From contig NZ_AUKG01000001.1 in the NCBI RefSeq assembly GCF_000424625.1, forward strand, positions 620,001 to 684,000: DNA of 64,000 nt, given 5' to 3'. The stretch's first letter is position 1. Each line of letters opens with the position of its first letter. This stretch comes from Conexibacter woesei Iso977N. GTDB lineage: Bacteria; Actinomycetota; Thermoleophilia; Solirubrobacterales; Solirubrobacteraceae. Below the pieces are notes generated by a model. That model was not told where the DNA came from. It ran no database searches and worked only from the letters and a program-made list of their open reading frames with translations. This document shows, one piece after another, positions 1-6,903 of the stretch. The position numbers and the translations under genes were made by a program.

Positions 1-604
1 AGAAGCCGGTGAGCGACTGGATCGCGCGATCGGTCGCGGAGATCACGCCGACCGACAGCGACCGCTCCTCGCCGAACGGCGAGCCGATCGCGGCGACCGG
101 CGCGCCGACCGCGACGTCCCTGGTCGTCCCGAGGGTCAGCGGGCGCAGCGTCAGGCCGCCCGGGTCGACCTTGACGAGCGCGACGTCGGCGAACGGGTCG
201 AAGCCGACGATCCTGGCCGGCACCTGGTTGCGGTCGCCGAAGCGGACGAAGACCCGCCTGGCCTTCCTGATCGCCGCGCCCTCGCCGGTCGTGACGACGT
301 GTGCGTTGGTGGCGATCTCGCCCCTGTCGGAGATCACGAAGCCCGAGCCGAGCCCGGCCTCGCTGCCGAACGCGGAGAGGATCGTGACGACACCCGGAGA
401 GTCGCGCCGGTAGATCGCCTGCGGGTCGAACCTGCCGGACGTGTCGGCGCTCTTGACGACCTCGACCCGCGTCGTCTTGGCGACCGTGTTGCCGGAAGCA
501 CCGGTGGTCCCGCTCCCGCCGTCGCCCCGCCCGCACCCGGCAGCGGCGAACACCGCGACGGCGAGCACCCCGGCCGCCGCGCGCCCGCGCCTGCGCCCGC
601 TCAC
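1..604 (-). CDS. HtrA/DegP-type trypsin-like serine protease lipoprotein, 3' end outside window
   Basis: The gene runs off the left edge, so about 201 N-terminal residues are visible. GTG at 604 overlaps the histidine kinase stop (GTGA). An arginine-rich n-region and hydrophobic stretch end in AAAGC, a lipobox with Cys24, so the product should be a membrane-anchored extracytoplasmic lipoprotein. The trypsin fold follows: oxyanion-side GLGSGFVIS, catalytic His102 in TNAHVV, catalytic Asp140 in ADVALVKV, and the GSPFGE loop. The catalytic serine and any PDZ domain lie outside the window. Downstream of a response regulator and kinase, the order matches mycobacterial mprA-mprB-pepD, so a role in envelope-stress proteolysis is inferred. 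The family call is firm; the physiological role is by analogy. Confidence 0.88.
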   Translation of the reverse strand, partial: MSGRRRGRAAAGVLAVAVFAAAGCGRGDGGSGTTGASGNTVAKTTRVEVVKSADTSGRFDPQAIYRRDSPGVVTILSAFGSEAGLGSGFVISDRGEIATNAHVVTTGEGAAIRKARRVFVRFGDRNQVPARIVGFDPFADVALVKVDPGGLTLRPLTLGTTRDVAVGAPVAAIGSPFGEERSLSVGVISATDRAIQSLTGF

Positions 605-2073
605 GCGGGCAGCTCCAGCGTGAACGTCGTCCGGCCGGGCTGGGAGTCGACGGCCAACCGCCCGTCCATCCGCTCGGCCAGCTCGCCGGCGATCGCGAGC
701 CCCAGGCCGGAGCCCTGGGCGTCGTCGGAGGTCACGAACGGCTCGAAGATCCGGGGCAGCATCGTCCGGTGGATACCCGGTCCGAAGTCCCCCACTCCCA
801 GCCGGGCGACATCGCCGCGCCGTGACGCCGACACCACCAGGTCGGTCCCCGGCGGCGTGTGGGTGATCGCGTTGTCGATCAGGATCCGCAGCACCTGCCC
901 GACGCGCTCCGGATCGCAGTGCGCCTCGACCGGCTCGGGCGGCAGCCGCAGCTCCAGGTGCGCCTCGTGCGCGACCAGCGTGGGCGCGAACTCGTCGGCG
1001 ACCAGCCGCGCGACCGACCCCAGGTCCGTGCGCTCGCGGCGCAGCTCCAGCGAGCCGGCCTCCAGCTTCGAGAGGTCCAAGAGATCCGTCGCCAGCTTCT
1101 GCATCCGCAGCACCTGCTGGCGCAGCTGCGTGATGAAACGGCGGCGGTCGTCCTCGTCGAGGTCCTCCTCCTCCAGCAGCTCCAGGAACCCGCCGAGCGA
1201 GAACAGCGGCGTGCGCAGCTCGTGCGACGCGGTCGCGATGAAGCGCTTGCGCGCGTCGTCGAGCTCGGCGAGCTGGCGGCGCATCTGCTCCAGCGTGTCG
1301 GCGAGCTGGCCGAGCTCGTCGTGGGCGTCGACCGGGAAGCGCGCGGTCAGGTCGCCCTGGGCGACGCGGTCGGCGACCGCCTCCAGGCGCCGGACGCGCA
1401 GCGACACGTTGCGCGCGACCAGCCACGCCGCGATCGCCGCAAGGGCCAGCGCGGCGAGCGCCGCCTCCAGCACGCGGTCGCGGACGACCTGGACGTCCTC
1501 GTCGACCGTGTCCAGCGGCCGCGAGAACACCAGCACCGACCCGACGACGCGCTTGTGGCTCCTCGGGTCCTGGTAGATCAGCGGCACCGCGGCCTCGCCG
1601 ACGCGGCCCGCGTCGCCCGCCTCGATCGCGGTCGTCGGCCTGCCGGTCTGCGCGGCGTCGACCGCGACGTCGAACTGCAGGTCGCGGATCTCGACCTGCC
1701 GCGTCGAGTCCGACTTCGGGTACGTCCTCAGCGCGCCCGGGTTCGTGTAGAGCCCGAGCAGCGTCACGCGCGCGGTTGCCTGGTCGGCGGCGTCGCGGAC
1801 GAGCGTGTCGATGTGGCGCGCGCTGTCGCCCTTGTCGATCGCGACGTCGATCCCGCGCGAGTTGACCTTCGCGGTCGTCATCAGCTGCTGCAGCGCCGCG
1901 TGGCGCAGCCCGTCGTCCAGCCCCTTCATGACCGCCCCGCCGACGACCGCGACCGCCGCCAGGACGATCAGGAACAGCGAGAGGGCCAGGCGGGTGCGGA
2001 GGGAGCGCATGCCGGCGCGCAATTCTGCCGACCGCCTGCGGCCCCCGCGCCGGGCGTCGCCGCGTCGTGCCAC
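601..2073 (-). CDS. Sensor histidine kinase with HAMP domain (MprB/EnvZ-like)
   Basis: This 490-residue membrane kinase probably phosphorylates the response regulator encoded immediately upstream, 18 nt away. TM1 is at about residues 29-47, followed by an extracytoplasmic sensor of about 150 residues, TM2 at about 201-219, and a HAMP segment (VADRVAQGDL). The HisKA domain has phospho-acceptor His284 in TASHELRTP. The HATPase has an N box (LIDNAITHT), G1 (DFGPGI) and G2 (GSGLGLAI). The GTG start at 2073 has a weak GAGG upstream. An ATG at 2010, directly before MRSLRTRLAL, is a credible alternative that removes 21 arginine-rich residues. It is translationally coupled (GTGA) to the protease downstream. 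Confidence 0.93.
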   Translation of the reverse strand: MARRGDARRGGRRRSAELRAGMRSLRTRLALSLFLIVLAAVAVVGGAVMKGLDDGLRHAALQQLMTTAKVNSRGIDVAIDKGDSARHIDTLVRDAADQATARVTLLGLYTNPGALRTYPKSDSTRQVEIRDLQFDVAVDAAQTGRPTTAIEAGDAGRVGEAAVPLIYQDPRSHKRVVGSVLVFSRPLDTVDEDVQVVRDRVLEAALAALALAAIAAWLVARNVSLRVRRLEAVADRVAQGDLTARFPVDAHDELGQLADTLEQMRRQLAELDDARKRFIATASHELRTPLFSLGGFLELLEEEDLDEDDRRRFITQLRQQVLRMQKLATDLLDLSKLEAGSLELRRERTDLGSVARLVADEFAPTLVAHEAHLELRLPPEPVEAHCDPERVGQVLRILIDNAITHTPPGTDLVVSASRRGDVARLGVGDFGPGIHRTMLPRIFEPFVTSDDAQGSGLGLAIAGELAERMDGRLAVDSQPGRTTFTLELPA

Positions 2074-2091
2074 GCCGCCTCGCCGCGCGGC

Positions 2092-2808
2092 CTAGCGGCC
2101 TTCGTCGCGGAAGCGGTAGCCGACGCCGCGCACGGTGAAGAGGTACTCGGGGTCCTTGGCGTCCGTCTCGAGCTTCTCGCGCAGATGGCGGATGTGGACG
2201 TCGATCGTGCGCGGGTCGCGGTAGGCGGAGTCGCCCCAGATCCGCGTCAGCAGCATGTCGCGGGTGAAGACGCGACCCGGGTTGCGAGCCAGAGCGTTGA
2301 GGATCTCGAACTCGACGAACGTCAGCTCGACCGCCTCGCCGCGGACCCTGACCGCGCGCTTGGCCGGGTCGATCTCCAGCTCGTGGACGCTGAGCGGCAG
2401 CTCGTCCTCGTCGGGCTCGGCGCTCTGGGTCTGCATCCCCGCACGCCGCAACGCGGCCCGGACCCGCGAGCGGAACTCCCGCAGCGAGAACGGCTTGGTG
2501 ATGTAGTCGTCGGCGCCCAGCTCGAGCCCGAGGACCTTGTCGATCTCCTCGGCCTTGGCCGTCAGCATGATGATCGGGACGGTGTTGCGCGCCCGGATCC
2601 GGCGGCAGACCTCCAGGCCGTCCATGCGGGGCATCATCACGTCGAGGACGACGAGGTCGAACCTGCCCTCGTTGAAGCGCGCCAGCGCCTCGCGACCGTC
2701 GGCGGCCGTCGTGACCTCGTAGCCGTCCTTGCGCAGAGGGAAGCTGAGCAGGGTCTGGATCGACTGCTCGTCGTCGGCCAACAGGATCCTGGGCGCGCGT
2801 TCGGCCAT
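2092..2808 (-). CDS. OmpR/PhoB-family response regulator (MprA-like)
   Basis: This 238-residue DNA-binding regulator heads the regulator-kinase-protease unit. The receiver domain shows the acidic pair Asp12-Asp13, phospho-acceptor Asp56 in VVLDVMMPRMDG, and the conserved lysine in DDYITKPF. The C-terminal winged helix carries the typical TRDMLLTRIWG and RTIDVHIRHLREKLE segments, ending in VRGVGYRF. The ATG at 2808 is chosen because the receiver fold begins a few residues later and a TANNNT hexamer (TACAGT) lies 12 nt upstream. Only 23 bp separate it from the divergent gene at 2832, so the two may be co-regulated. Confidence 0.93.
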   Translation of the reverse strand: MAERAPRILLADDEQSIQTLLSFPLRKDGYEVTTAADGREALARFNEGRFDLVVLDVMMPRMDGLEVCRRIRARNTVPIIMLTAKAEEIDKVLGLELGADDYITKPFSLREFRSRVRAALRRAGMQTQSAEPDEDELPLSVHELEIDPAKRAVRVRGEAVELTFVEFEILNALARNPGRVFTRDMLLTRIWGDSAYRDPRTIDVHIRHLREKLETDAKDPEYLFTVRGVGYRFRDEGR

Positions 2809-2820
2809 CGTGTGAGACAC

Positions 2821-2826
2821 ACTGTA
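2821..2826 (-). promoter_or_regulatory. Putative -10 hexamer TACAGT for the response regulator
   Basis: Read on the minus strand, TACAGT ends 12 nt before the ATG at 2808. It sits in the 23-bp gap between divergent genes. No convincing -35 element is seen. It belongs to a series of TANNNT hexamers close to start codons in this window. Confidence 0.4.
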
Positions 2827-2831
2827 GGTGG

Positions 2832-4610
2832 ATGCTCGAACCGCGCCTATACCGCGTTGCGTTCGTGCCCGTGCTCCTCGCGCTGCTGGTCGCGGCGTTC
2901 TCCCTTCAGGATCGCCCCCGCGCGGTCGGGACGACGCAGACCCCAGACGGCTTCGACCAGTACCGGGCACAGCGCACGCTCGAGGGCTTGCAGAAGGCCT
3001 ACCGCGACCGCCGTCCCGGCTCGTCCGGCGACGACGCGCTCGCGCGCTACGTCGCCGGGCAGCTGCGCCAGAGCGTCCCCGGGACCGTCGCCGAGCACCA
3101 CTTCAGCGGCGAGACGATCGACGGCAAGCGCGACCTCATCGACGTCGTCGCCACGCGTCCCGGCCAGCCCGGGCCGCCGCTGGTCGTCGTCGCCCACCGC
3201 GACGCGGCGCACCCCGGCTCGGTCGCCGAGCTGTCGTCCACCGCCGCGCTGCTGGAGCTGGCGCAGGTCGCGGCCGACGGCCGCCTGCGCCGGACCATCA
3301 CCTTCATCTCGACCTCCGGCGGCAGCGGTGGCTTCGCGGGCGCGCGCGAGGAGGCCCAGCGGCTCGGCGGCCGCGCCGACGCGATCCTCGTGCTCGGCGA
3401 CATGGCCGGCACGAAGACGCGGCGGCCGATCGTCGTCCCGTTCTCCAACGGGCGCGGCCAGGCCGGGATCCAGCTGCAACGCACCGTGCAGCGCGCGCTG
3501 CACGCCGAGCTCGGGACCGACGGCGGCGCGCCGCGCGCGATGACGCAGTGGGCGCGGATGTCCGTGCCGGTCACGATCTCAGAGCAAGGGGAGTTCCTGC
3601 GCGAGGGCCAGCCGGCGGTGCTGCTGTCGGCCTCCGGCGAGCAGCCGCCGGCGGCCAACGCGCCGGTCAGCGTCGCGAGGCTGAACCGCATGGGCCGCGC
3701 GGCGCTGCGCGTCCTCTACGCGCTCGACAACTTCCGCGACCTCGCGGCGCCCGCGCGCGACGACCTCGTGATCCGCGGCAAGGTGCTCCCGGGCTGGGCG
3801 GTCCGGCTGCTCGTCGGGACGCTGCTGCTGCCGCCGCTGCTGATGGGGATCGACGCGCTCGCGCGCGTCCGGCGCAGGCACGAGCCGCTCGGGCTGTGGA
3901 CCGTCTGGACGCTCGCCGCCGCGATCCCGTTCCTGATCGCGTGCATCTTCGCGGTGCTGCTGTCGAAGATCGGGCTGATCTCGGTCGCGCCGCCCGCGCC
4001 GATCCCGGGCAGCGCGCTGGAGCTCGGCACCGGCGCGATCGTCGGCTTCTTCGCGATCGTGCTGGTCTTCGCGCTCGGCTGGCTGGTCGCGCGGCCAGCG
4101 CTGCTGCACGCCTCCGGCGCCGCGCGCGCCGCCAGGCGCGAGCCCGACGCGCCCGGCGCGGTGATCGCGCTCGGCCTGACGACCGTGGCGATCACCGCCG
4201 CGCTGTGGATCGGCAACCCGTACGCCGCGGCGCTCGCGCTGCCCGCCGCGCACCTGTGGTTCTGGGCGCTGACGCCGGACCTGCGCTGGCCGCGCGCCGC
4301 GTCGCTGGCGCTCGTCCTGGTCGCGCTGTTCCCGCTCGTCCTGGTCGGCGCGATGGACGCGTCGGACTTCGGCCTCGACCTCCCGCACGGGATCTGGTTC
4401 TGGACGATCCTCGTCGCGGGCGGCCACGTCCCGCTCGGCTCGTGGGTCCTGTGGAGCTTCCTCTGGGGCTGCGCGAGCTCGGCCGCGATCGTCGCGCTCA
4501 AGCGCCGGCGGCCCAGCGACGAGGACCCGGAGGAGATCCGCACGCGCGGCCCGGTCACCTACGCCGGTCCGGGCTCGCTCGGCAACGTCGGCTCGGCCGC
4601 GAAGCGATGA
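2832..4610 (+). CDS. Membrane protein with degenerate M28 peptidase domain (likely pseudo-peptidase)
   Basis: This is a 592-residue membrane protein. An N-terminal hydrophobic segment (about residues 8-24) is followed by an extracytoplasmic domain shaped like an M28 zinc aminopeptidase, then from about residue 325 by several transmembrane helices. The M28 fold elements are visible: LVVVAHRDA (His122, Asp124), a helix ending TAALLELAQ, and TITFIS. However, the positions normally GAxDNxSG read GSVAELSST and the FxxEExG catalytic/ligand glutamates read TSGGSGG. Most zinc ligands and the general base are therefore missing, so I infer a non-catalytic binding role. It is coupled by ATGA to the sortase gene. 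The family assignment is moderately sure and hydrolytic activity unlikely. Confidence 0.75.
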   Translation: MLEPRLYRVAFVPVLLALLVAAFSLQDRPRAVGTTQTPDGFDQYRAQRTLEGLQKAYRDRRPGSSGDDALARYVAGQLRQSVPGTVAEHHFSGETIDGKRDLIDVVATRPGQPGPPLVVVAHRDAAHPGSVAELSSTAALLELAQVAADGRLRRTITFISTSGGSGGFAGAREEAQRLGGRADAILVLGDMAGTKTRRPIVVPFSNGRGQAGIQLQRTVQRALHAELGTDGGAPRAMTQWARMSVPVTISEQGEFLREGQPAVLLSASGEQPPAANAPVSVARLNRMGRAALRVLYALDNFRDLAAPARDDLVIRGKVLPGWAVRLLVGTLLLPPLLMGIDALARVRRRHEPLGLWTVWTLAAAIPFLIACIFAVLLSKIGLISVAPPAPIPGSALELGTGAIVGFFAIVLVFALGWLVARPALLHASGAARAARREPDAPGAVIALGLTTVAITAALWIGNPYAAALALPAAHLWFWALTPDLRWPRAASLALVLVALFPLVLVGAMDASDFGLDLPHGIWFWTILVAGGHVPLGSWVLWSFLWGCASSAAIVALKRRRPSDEDPEEIRTRGPVTYAGPGSLGNVGSAAKR

Positions 4611-5386
4611 GCGCGACGGCGGCGCCCACGGTCGACCCGGAGGTCCGCCGCGTGCGGCGCCGGCGCCGCTGGCACCGGTTGTCCACCGTCTTGATCGTCG
4701 CGGGCGCGCTGGTCCTGGCCGACGCGGCGGCGACGGTCCTGTGGATGGAGCCGGTCACGGCGCTTCAGACGTCGATCCGCCAGCACGGGCTGCGCAACGA
4801 CCTCGCCAAGCTCGACCACCGCGGCCCGACGCCGCTGGAGGCGCGCGCGCTGAGGGGCGTCACCGACTCCGACCGCCGGATCGCGATCCTCGCGCGGTCG
4901 CTGCAGGAGCACACCGCGCCCGGTGACGCGATCGCGCGGCTGCGGATCCCGCGCCTCGGCGCCGACGTGGTCGTCGTCAAGGGCTCCGATCCCGCCGACC
5001 TGCGCAAGGGCCCGGGCACGTTCGACGGCACGCCGCTGCCGGGCCAGCACGGCACGACCGCGATCGCCGGGCACCGGACGACCTACCTCGCGCCGTTCCG
5101 GCACATCGACGATCTGCACCCGAACGACCGGATCACGGTCGAGATGCCCTACGCGACGTTCACCTACCGCGTCCAGCGCACGCGGATCGTGTCGCCGCAG
5201 ACGGTCAAGGTGCTGCGCAGCGTCGGCTACGACCGCCTGATCCTCTCGGCCTGCCACCCGTTGTTCAGCGCCGCTCAGCGGATCGTGGTTGTCGCCCGCC
5301 TGACATCGGTGACCCCGTTGGGCGCAGCCGTTGCTGGACAAGGGTCGGAGGTTGAAGCAAGCCCCCTCAGCAGCACCGCGGCATGA
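4607..5386 (+). CDS. Sortase, class E-like
   Basis: This 259-residue transpeptidase is predicted to anchor surface proteins to peptidoglycan. A cytoplasmic basic stretch (RRVRRRRRWHR) precedes one TM helix at about 27-48, then the extracytoplasmic sortase barrel. The catalytic triad is visible: His156 in AIAGHRTTY, Cys216 in LILSACHP and Arg225 in AAQRIVVV. The start overlaps the preceding stop (ATGA), so it is co-translated with the M28-like membrane protein. I found no gene in this window ending with a clear LPxTG or LAxTG motif, TM helix and positive tail, so its substrates are presumably elsewhere. The class assignment (E) is inferred from overall form and the actinobacterial context. Confidence 0.9.
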   Translation: MSATAAPTVDPEVRRVRRRRRWHRLSTVLIVAGALVLADAAATVLWMEPVTALQTSIRQHGLRNDLAKLDHRGPTPLEARALRGVTDSDRRIAILARSLQEHTAPGDAIARLRIPRLGADVVVVKGSDPADLRKGPGTFDGTPLPGQHGTTAIAGHRTTYLAPFRHIDDLHPNDRITVEMPYATFTYRVQRTRIVSPQTVKVLRSVGYDRLILSACHPLFSAAQRIVVVARLTSVTPLGAAVAGQGSEVEASPLSSTAA

Positions 5387-5430
5387 CCCGATGGACCTGT
5401 CATCAAGGGGTCGAACGAAGGCAGCGCGAG

Positions 5431-5610
5431 ATGTACCTGAAGGAACTGAAACAGCGGGTGGAGGACGACAGCTACGTCGTCGACCCGCACCTCGTCGCCG
5501 CGGCGCTGTTGCAGCGCGCGGCGGCCCGTCGCGAGGACGTGCCGGTGATCACCCGACGGGGTGCTCGTGACCGCGCAGCGTCCCAGCGGCCCCGGCGCCC
5601 ACAAGGCTGA
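5431..5610 (+). CDS. Small FlgM-like protein
   Basis: This is a 59-residue protein. Its core, [20 protein letters not shown], resembles the C-terminal helix of anti-sigma-28 factor FlgM (pattern Y.VD...VA..L..R). An arginine-rich tail follows. The ATG at 5431 has GAAGG about 9 nt upstream, so it is probably translated from a leadered message, possibly with the sortase gene, whose stop is 44 nt away. Its last 62 nt overlap the 3' end of thiL on the other strand. No flagellar genes are nearby, although a chemoreceptor gene is present at 48757. The FlgM relationship is weak, and it may simply be a FlgM-fold regulator. Confidence 0.55.
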   Translation: MYLKELKQRVEDDSYVVDPHLVAAALLQRAAARREDVPVITRRGARDRAASQRPRRPQG

Positions 5611-6514
5611 GGCCCGGCCCCGCCGCTGCGGCCGCGATCACGCGGCCGATCACGGTGACGGCGTCGCCGAGGCCGGCGACCGCGGCGGGCGGCAGGCACG
5701 CGAGCAGCTCGTAGTCCTCGCCGCCGGTCGCGGCCAGGACGCCGGGCTCGACGCCGAGCTGGTGGGCGATCGCCGCGACCGCCGGGAGGACCGGCAGCGC
5801 GTCGAGGTCGATCTCGAGCGTGACACTGCTTGACCGCGCGACGTGCGCGGCATCGGTGGCGACGCCGTCGCTGACGTCGATCAACGCCCGCGCCCCCGCC
5901 TGCGCGAGCGCCCTGCCGAGCGCGAGCCGCGGCTCCGGGCGCAGGTGCCGGCGCAGCAGCGCCGCGCGCTCAGGCGATGTCGCCCGCCCCTCCAGCAGCG
6001 CCAGGCCGGCGGCCGAGGCGCCGAGGTCGCCGGTCACGACGACCTCGTCGCCGGGCCGGGCGCCGTCGCGGCCGATCAGGTCTGCTTCGCGGTCGGCCCA
6101 GCCGACGACGGTCACCGACACCACCAGCGAGGCGGCGCGGGTCACGTCGCCGCCGGCGATCGTCGTGCCGGTCTGCGCGGCGAGCGCCTCCATGCCGCGG
6201 GCGAGCCCGATGGCGTCGTCGGTCGTCAGCCCCTCCGGGAGCCCGAGCGCGACGTAGGCCTCGCCGCTGTCGGCGCCCATCGCCGCGAGGTCGCTCAGCG
6301 CGGCGGCCAGCGCGCGCCAGCCGACGTCCTCCGGCGTCACCTCCGGATGGCCGAGCAGGAAGTGGACGCCGTCGACCATCGTGTCGACGCTCACCGCCTG
6401 GACCGCCCGCGCCCGCACGACCGCGCAGTCGTCGCCACTCCAGCGCACGACGCGCTCCGAGCGGTTCTCCAAGACCTTCTGGAACGCCGCGATCAGGTCC
6501 AGCTCGCCGCTCAC
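5549..6514 (-). CDS. thiL: Thiamine-monophosphate kinase
   Basis: This 321-residue enzyme phosphorylates thiamine monophosphate with ATP to give thiamine pyrophosphate. It is of normal length for the PurM/AIRS superfamily. Diagnostic features are GDDCAVV near the N-terminus, [10 protein letters not shown], the [10 protein letters not shown] helix, GGDVTRA for nucleotide/Mg binding, [22 protein letters not shown], and TGGEDYELL near the C-terminus. The GTG at 6514 begins [11 protein letters not shown] and has TAGCGT ending 7 nt upstream with no Shine-Dalgarno, suggesting a leaderless message. No other thiamine genes are adjacent. Confidence 0.95.
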   Translation of the reverse strand: MSGELDLIAAFQKVLENRSERVVRWSGDDCAVVRARAVQAVSVDTMVDGVHFLLGHPEVTPEDVGWRALAAALSDLAAMGADSGEAYVALGLPEGLTTDDAIGLARGMEALAAQTGTTIAGGDVTRAASLVVSVTVVGWADREADLIGRDGARPGDEVVVTGDLGASAAGLALLEGRATSPERAALLRRHLRPEPRLALGRALAQAGARALIDVSDGVATDAAHVARSSSVTLEIDLDALPVLPAVAAIAHQLGVEPGVLAATGGEDYELLACLPPAAVAGLGDAVTVIGRVIAAAAAGPGLSLVGAGAAGTLRGHEHPVG

Positions 6515-6521
6515 GCGCCGG

Positions 6522-6527
6522 ACGCTA
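6522..6527 (-). promoter_or_regulatory. Putative -10 hexamer TAGCGT for thiL
   Basis: On the minus strand TAGCGT is followed by 7 nt and then the GTG of thiL. That spacing would place the transcription start at, or within a base or two of, the start codon. Confidence 0.5.
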
Positions 6528-6577
6528 CTGACCCTCCCGCAACGGTGCGCGAAGGAGCCCCTGGCGAGTTCGCGCGT

Positions 6578-6607
6578 CTGAACCTCGCCCCCTGGGCGAG
6601 CGTTCAG
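6578..6607 (-). terminator. GC-rich hairpin enclosing the infA stop codon
   Basis: Six plus seven base pairs (CTGAAC/GTTCAG and CTCGCCC/GGGCGAG, one bulged base) close a 3-nt loop. The infA stop codon is inside one arm. No U-tract follows. It is a likely Rho-independent-type end for the infA message and lies between infA and thiL. Confidence 0.5.
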
Positions 6608-6822
6608 CGGTGGCGGTAGATGATGCGCGCGCGGTTGAGGTCGTAGGGCGAGAGCTCGACGCGGACGCGGTCGCCGGGGAGGATCCGGATCCGGAAGCGG
6701 CGCATCTTGCCGGCGACATGGCCGAGGACCTCGTGGCCGTTGTCGAGCTCCACCTTGAACATGGCGTTCGGGAGGGCCTCGACGACTTCACCCTCGAACT
6801 CGACCTTGTCCTCCTTGGACAT
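6604..6822 (-). CDS. infA: Translation initiation factor IF-1
   Basis: This 72-residue S1/OB-fold protein binds the 30S A site during initiation. Recognisable IF-1 sequence includes [20 protein letters not shown], the [20 protein letters not shown] strand region, [10 protein letters not shown], and the end [15 protein letters not shown]. The length is exactly typical. It stands alone rather than in the usual ribosomal-protein/rpmJ block. It sits 81 nt after the PBP gene, with its own TACGGT hexamer 9 nt upstream and a hairpin at its stop codon, so it looks like an independent unit. It may be the sole or a second infA; the window cannot tell. Confidence 0.96.
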   Translation of the reverse strand: MSKEDKVEFEGEVVEALPNAMFKVELDNGHEVLGHVAGKMRRFRIRILPGDRVRVELSPYDLNRARIIYRHR

Positions 6823-6831
6823 GTTGCGCCG

Positions 6832-6837
6832 ACCGTA
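6832..6837 (-). promoter_or_regulatory. Putative -10 hexamer TACGGT for infA
   Basis: On the minus strand TACGGT is followed by 9 nt and the infA ATG. It lies downstream of the hairpin that ends the PBP gene, which supports separate transcription of infA. Confidence 0.45.
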
Positions 6838-6872
6838 CCAGGGGTTCGGACCCAGCTGGAACGGGTTTTGTG

Positions 6873-6891
6873 AAAGGCGGACGAACCGCCT
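6873..6891 (-). terminator. Intrinsic terminator after the PBP gene
   Basis: Read on the minus strand, AGGCGG pairs with CCGCCT around a UUCGU loop, followed by a short T run. It starts 12 nt beyond the PBP stop codon. The stem is short but GC-rich, with a stable UUCG-type loop. Confidence 0.55.
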
Positions 6892-6903
6892 CGCGCGCCC
6901 GGC

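Noticed and set aside
859-3543. Long open frame antisense to the histidine kinase and response regulator
   Set aside because: High-GC codon bias leaves long stop-free antisense frames. The translation is Arg/Asp/Gln-rich with no domain, while the minus-strand kinase and regulator have clear motifs.
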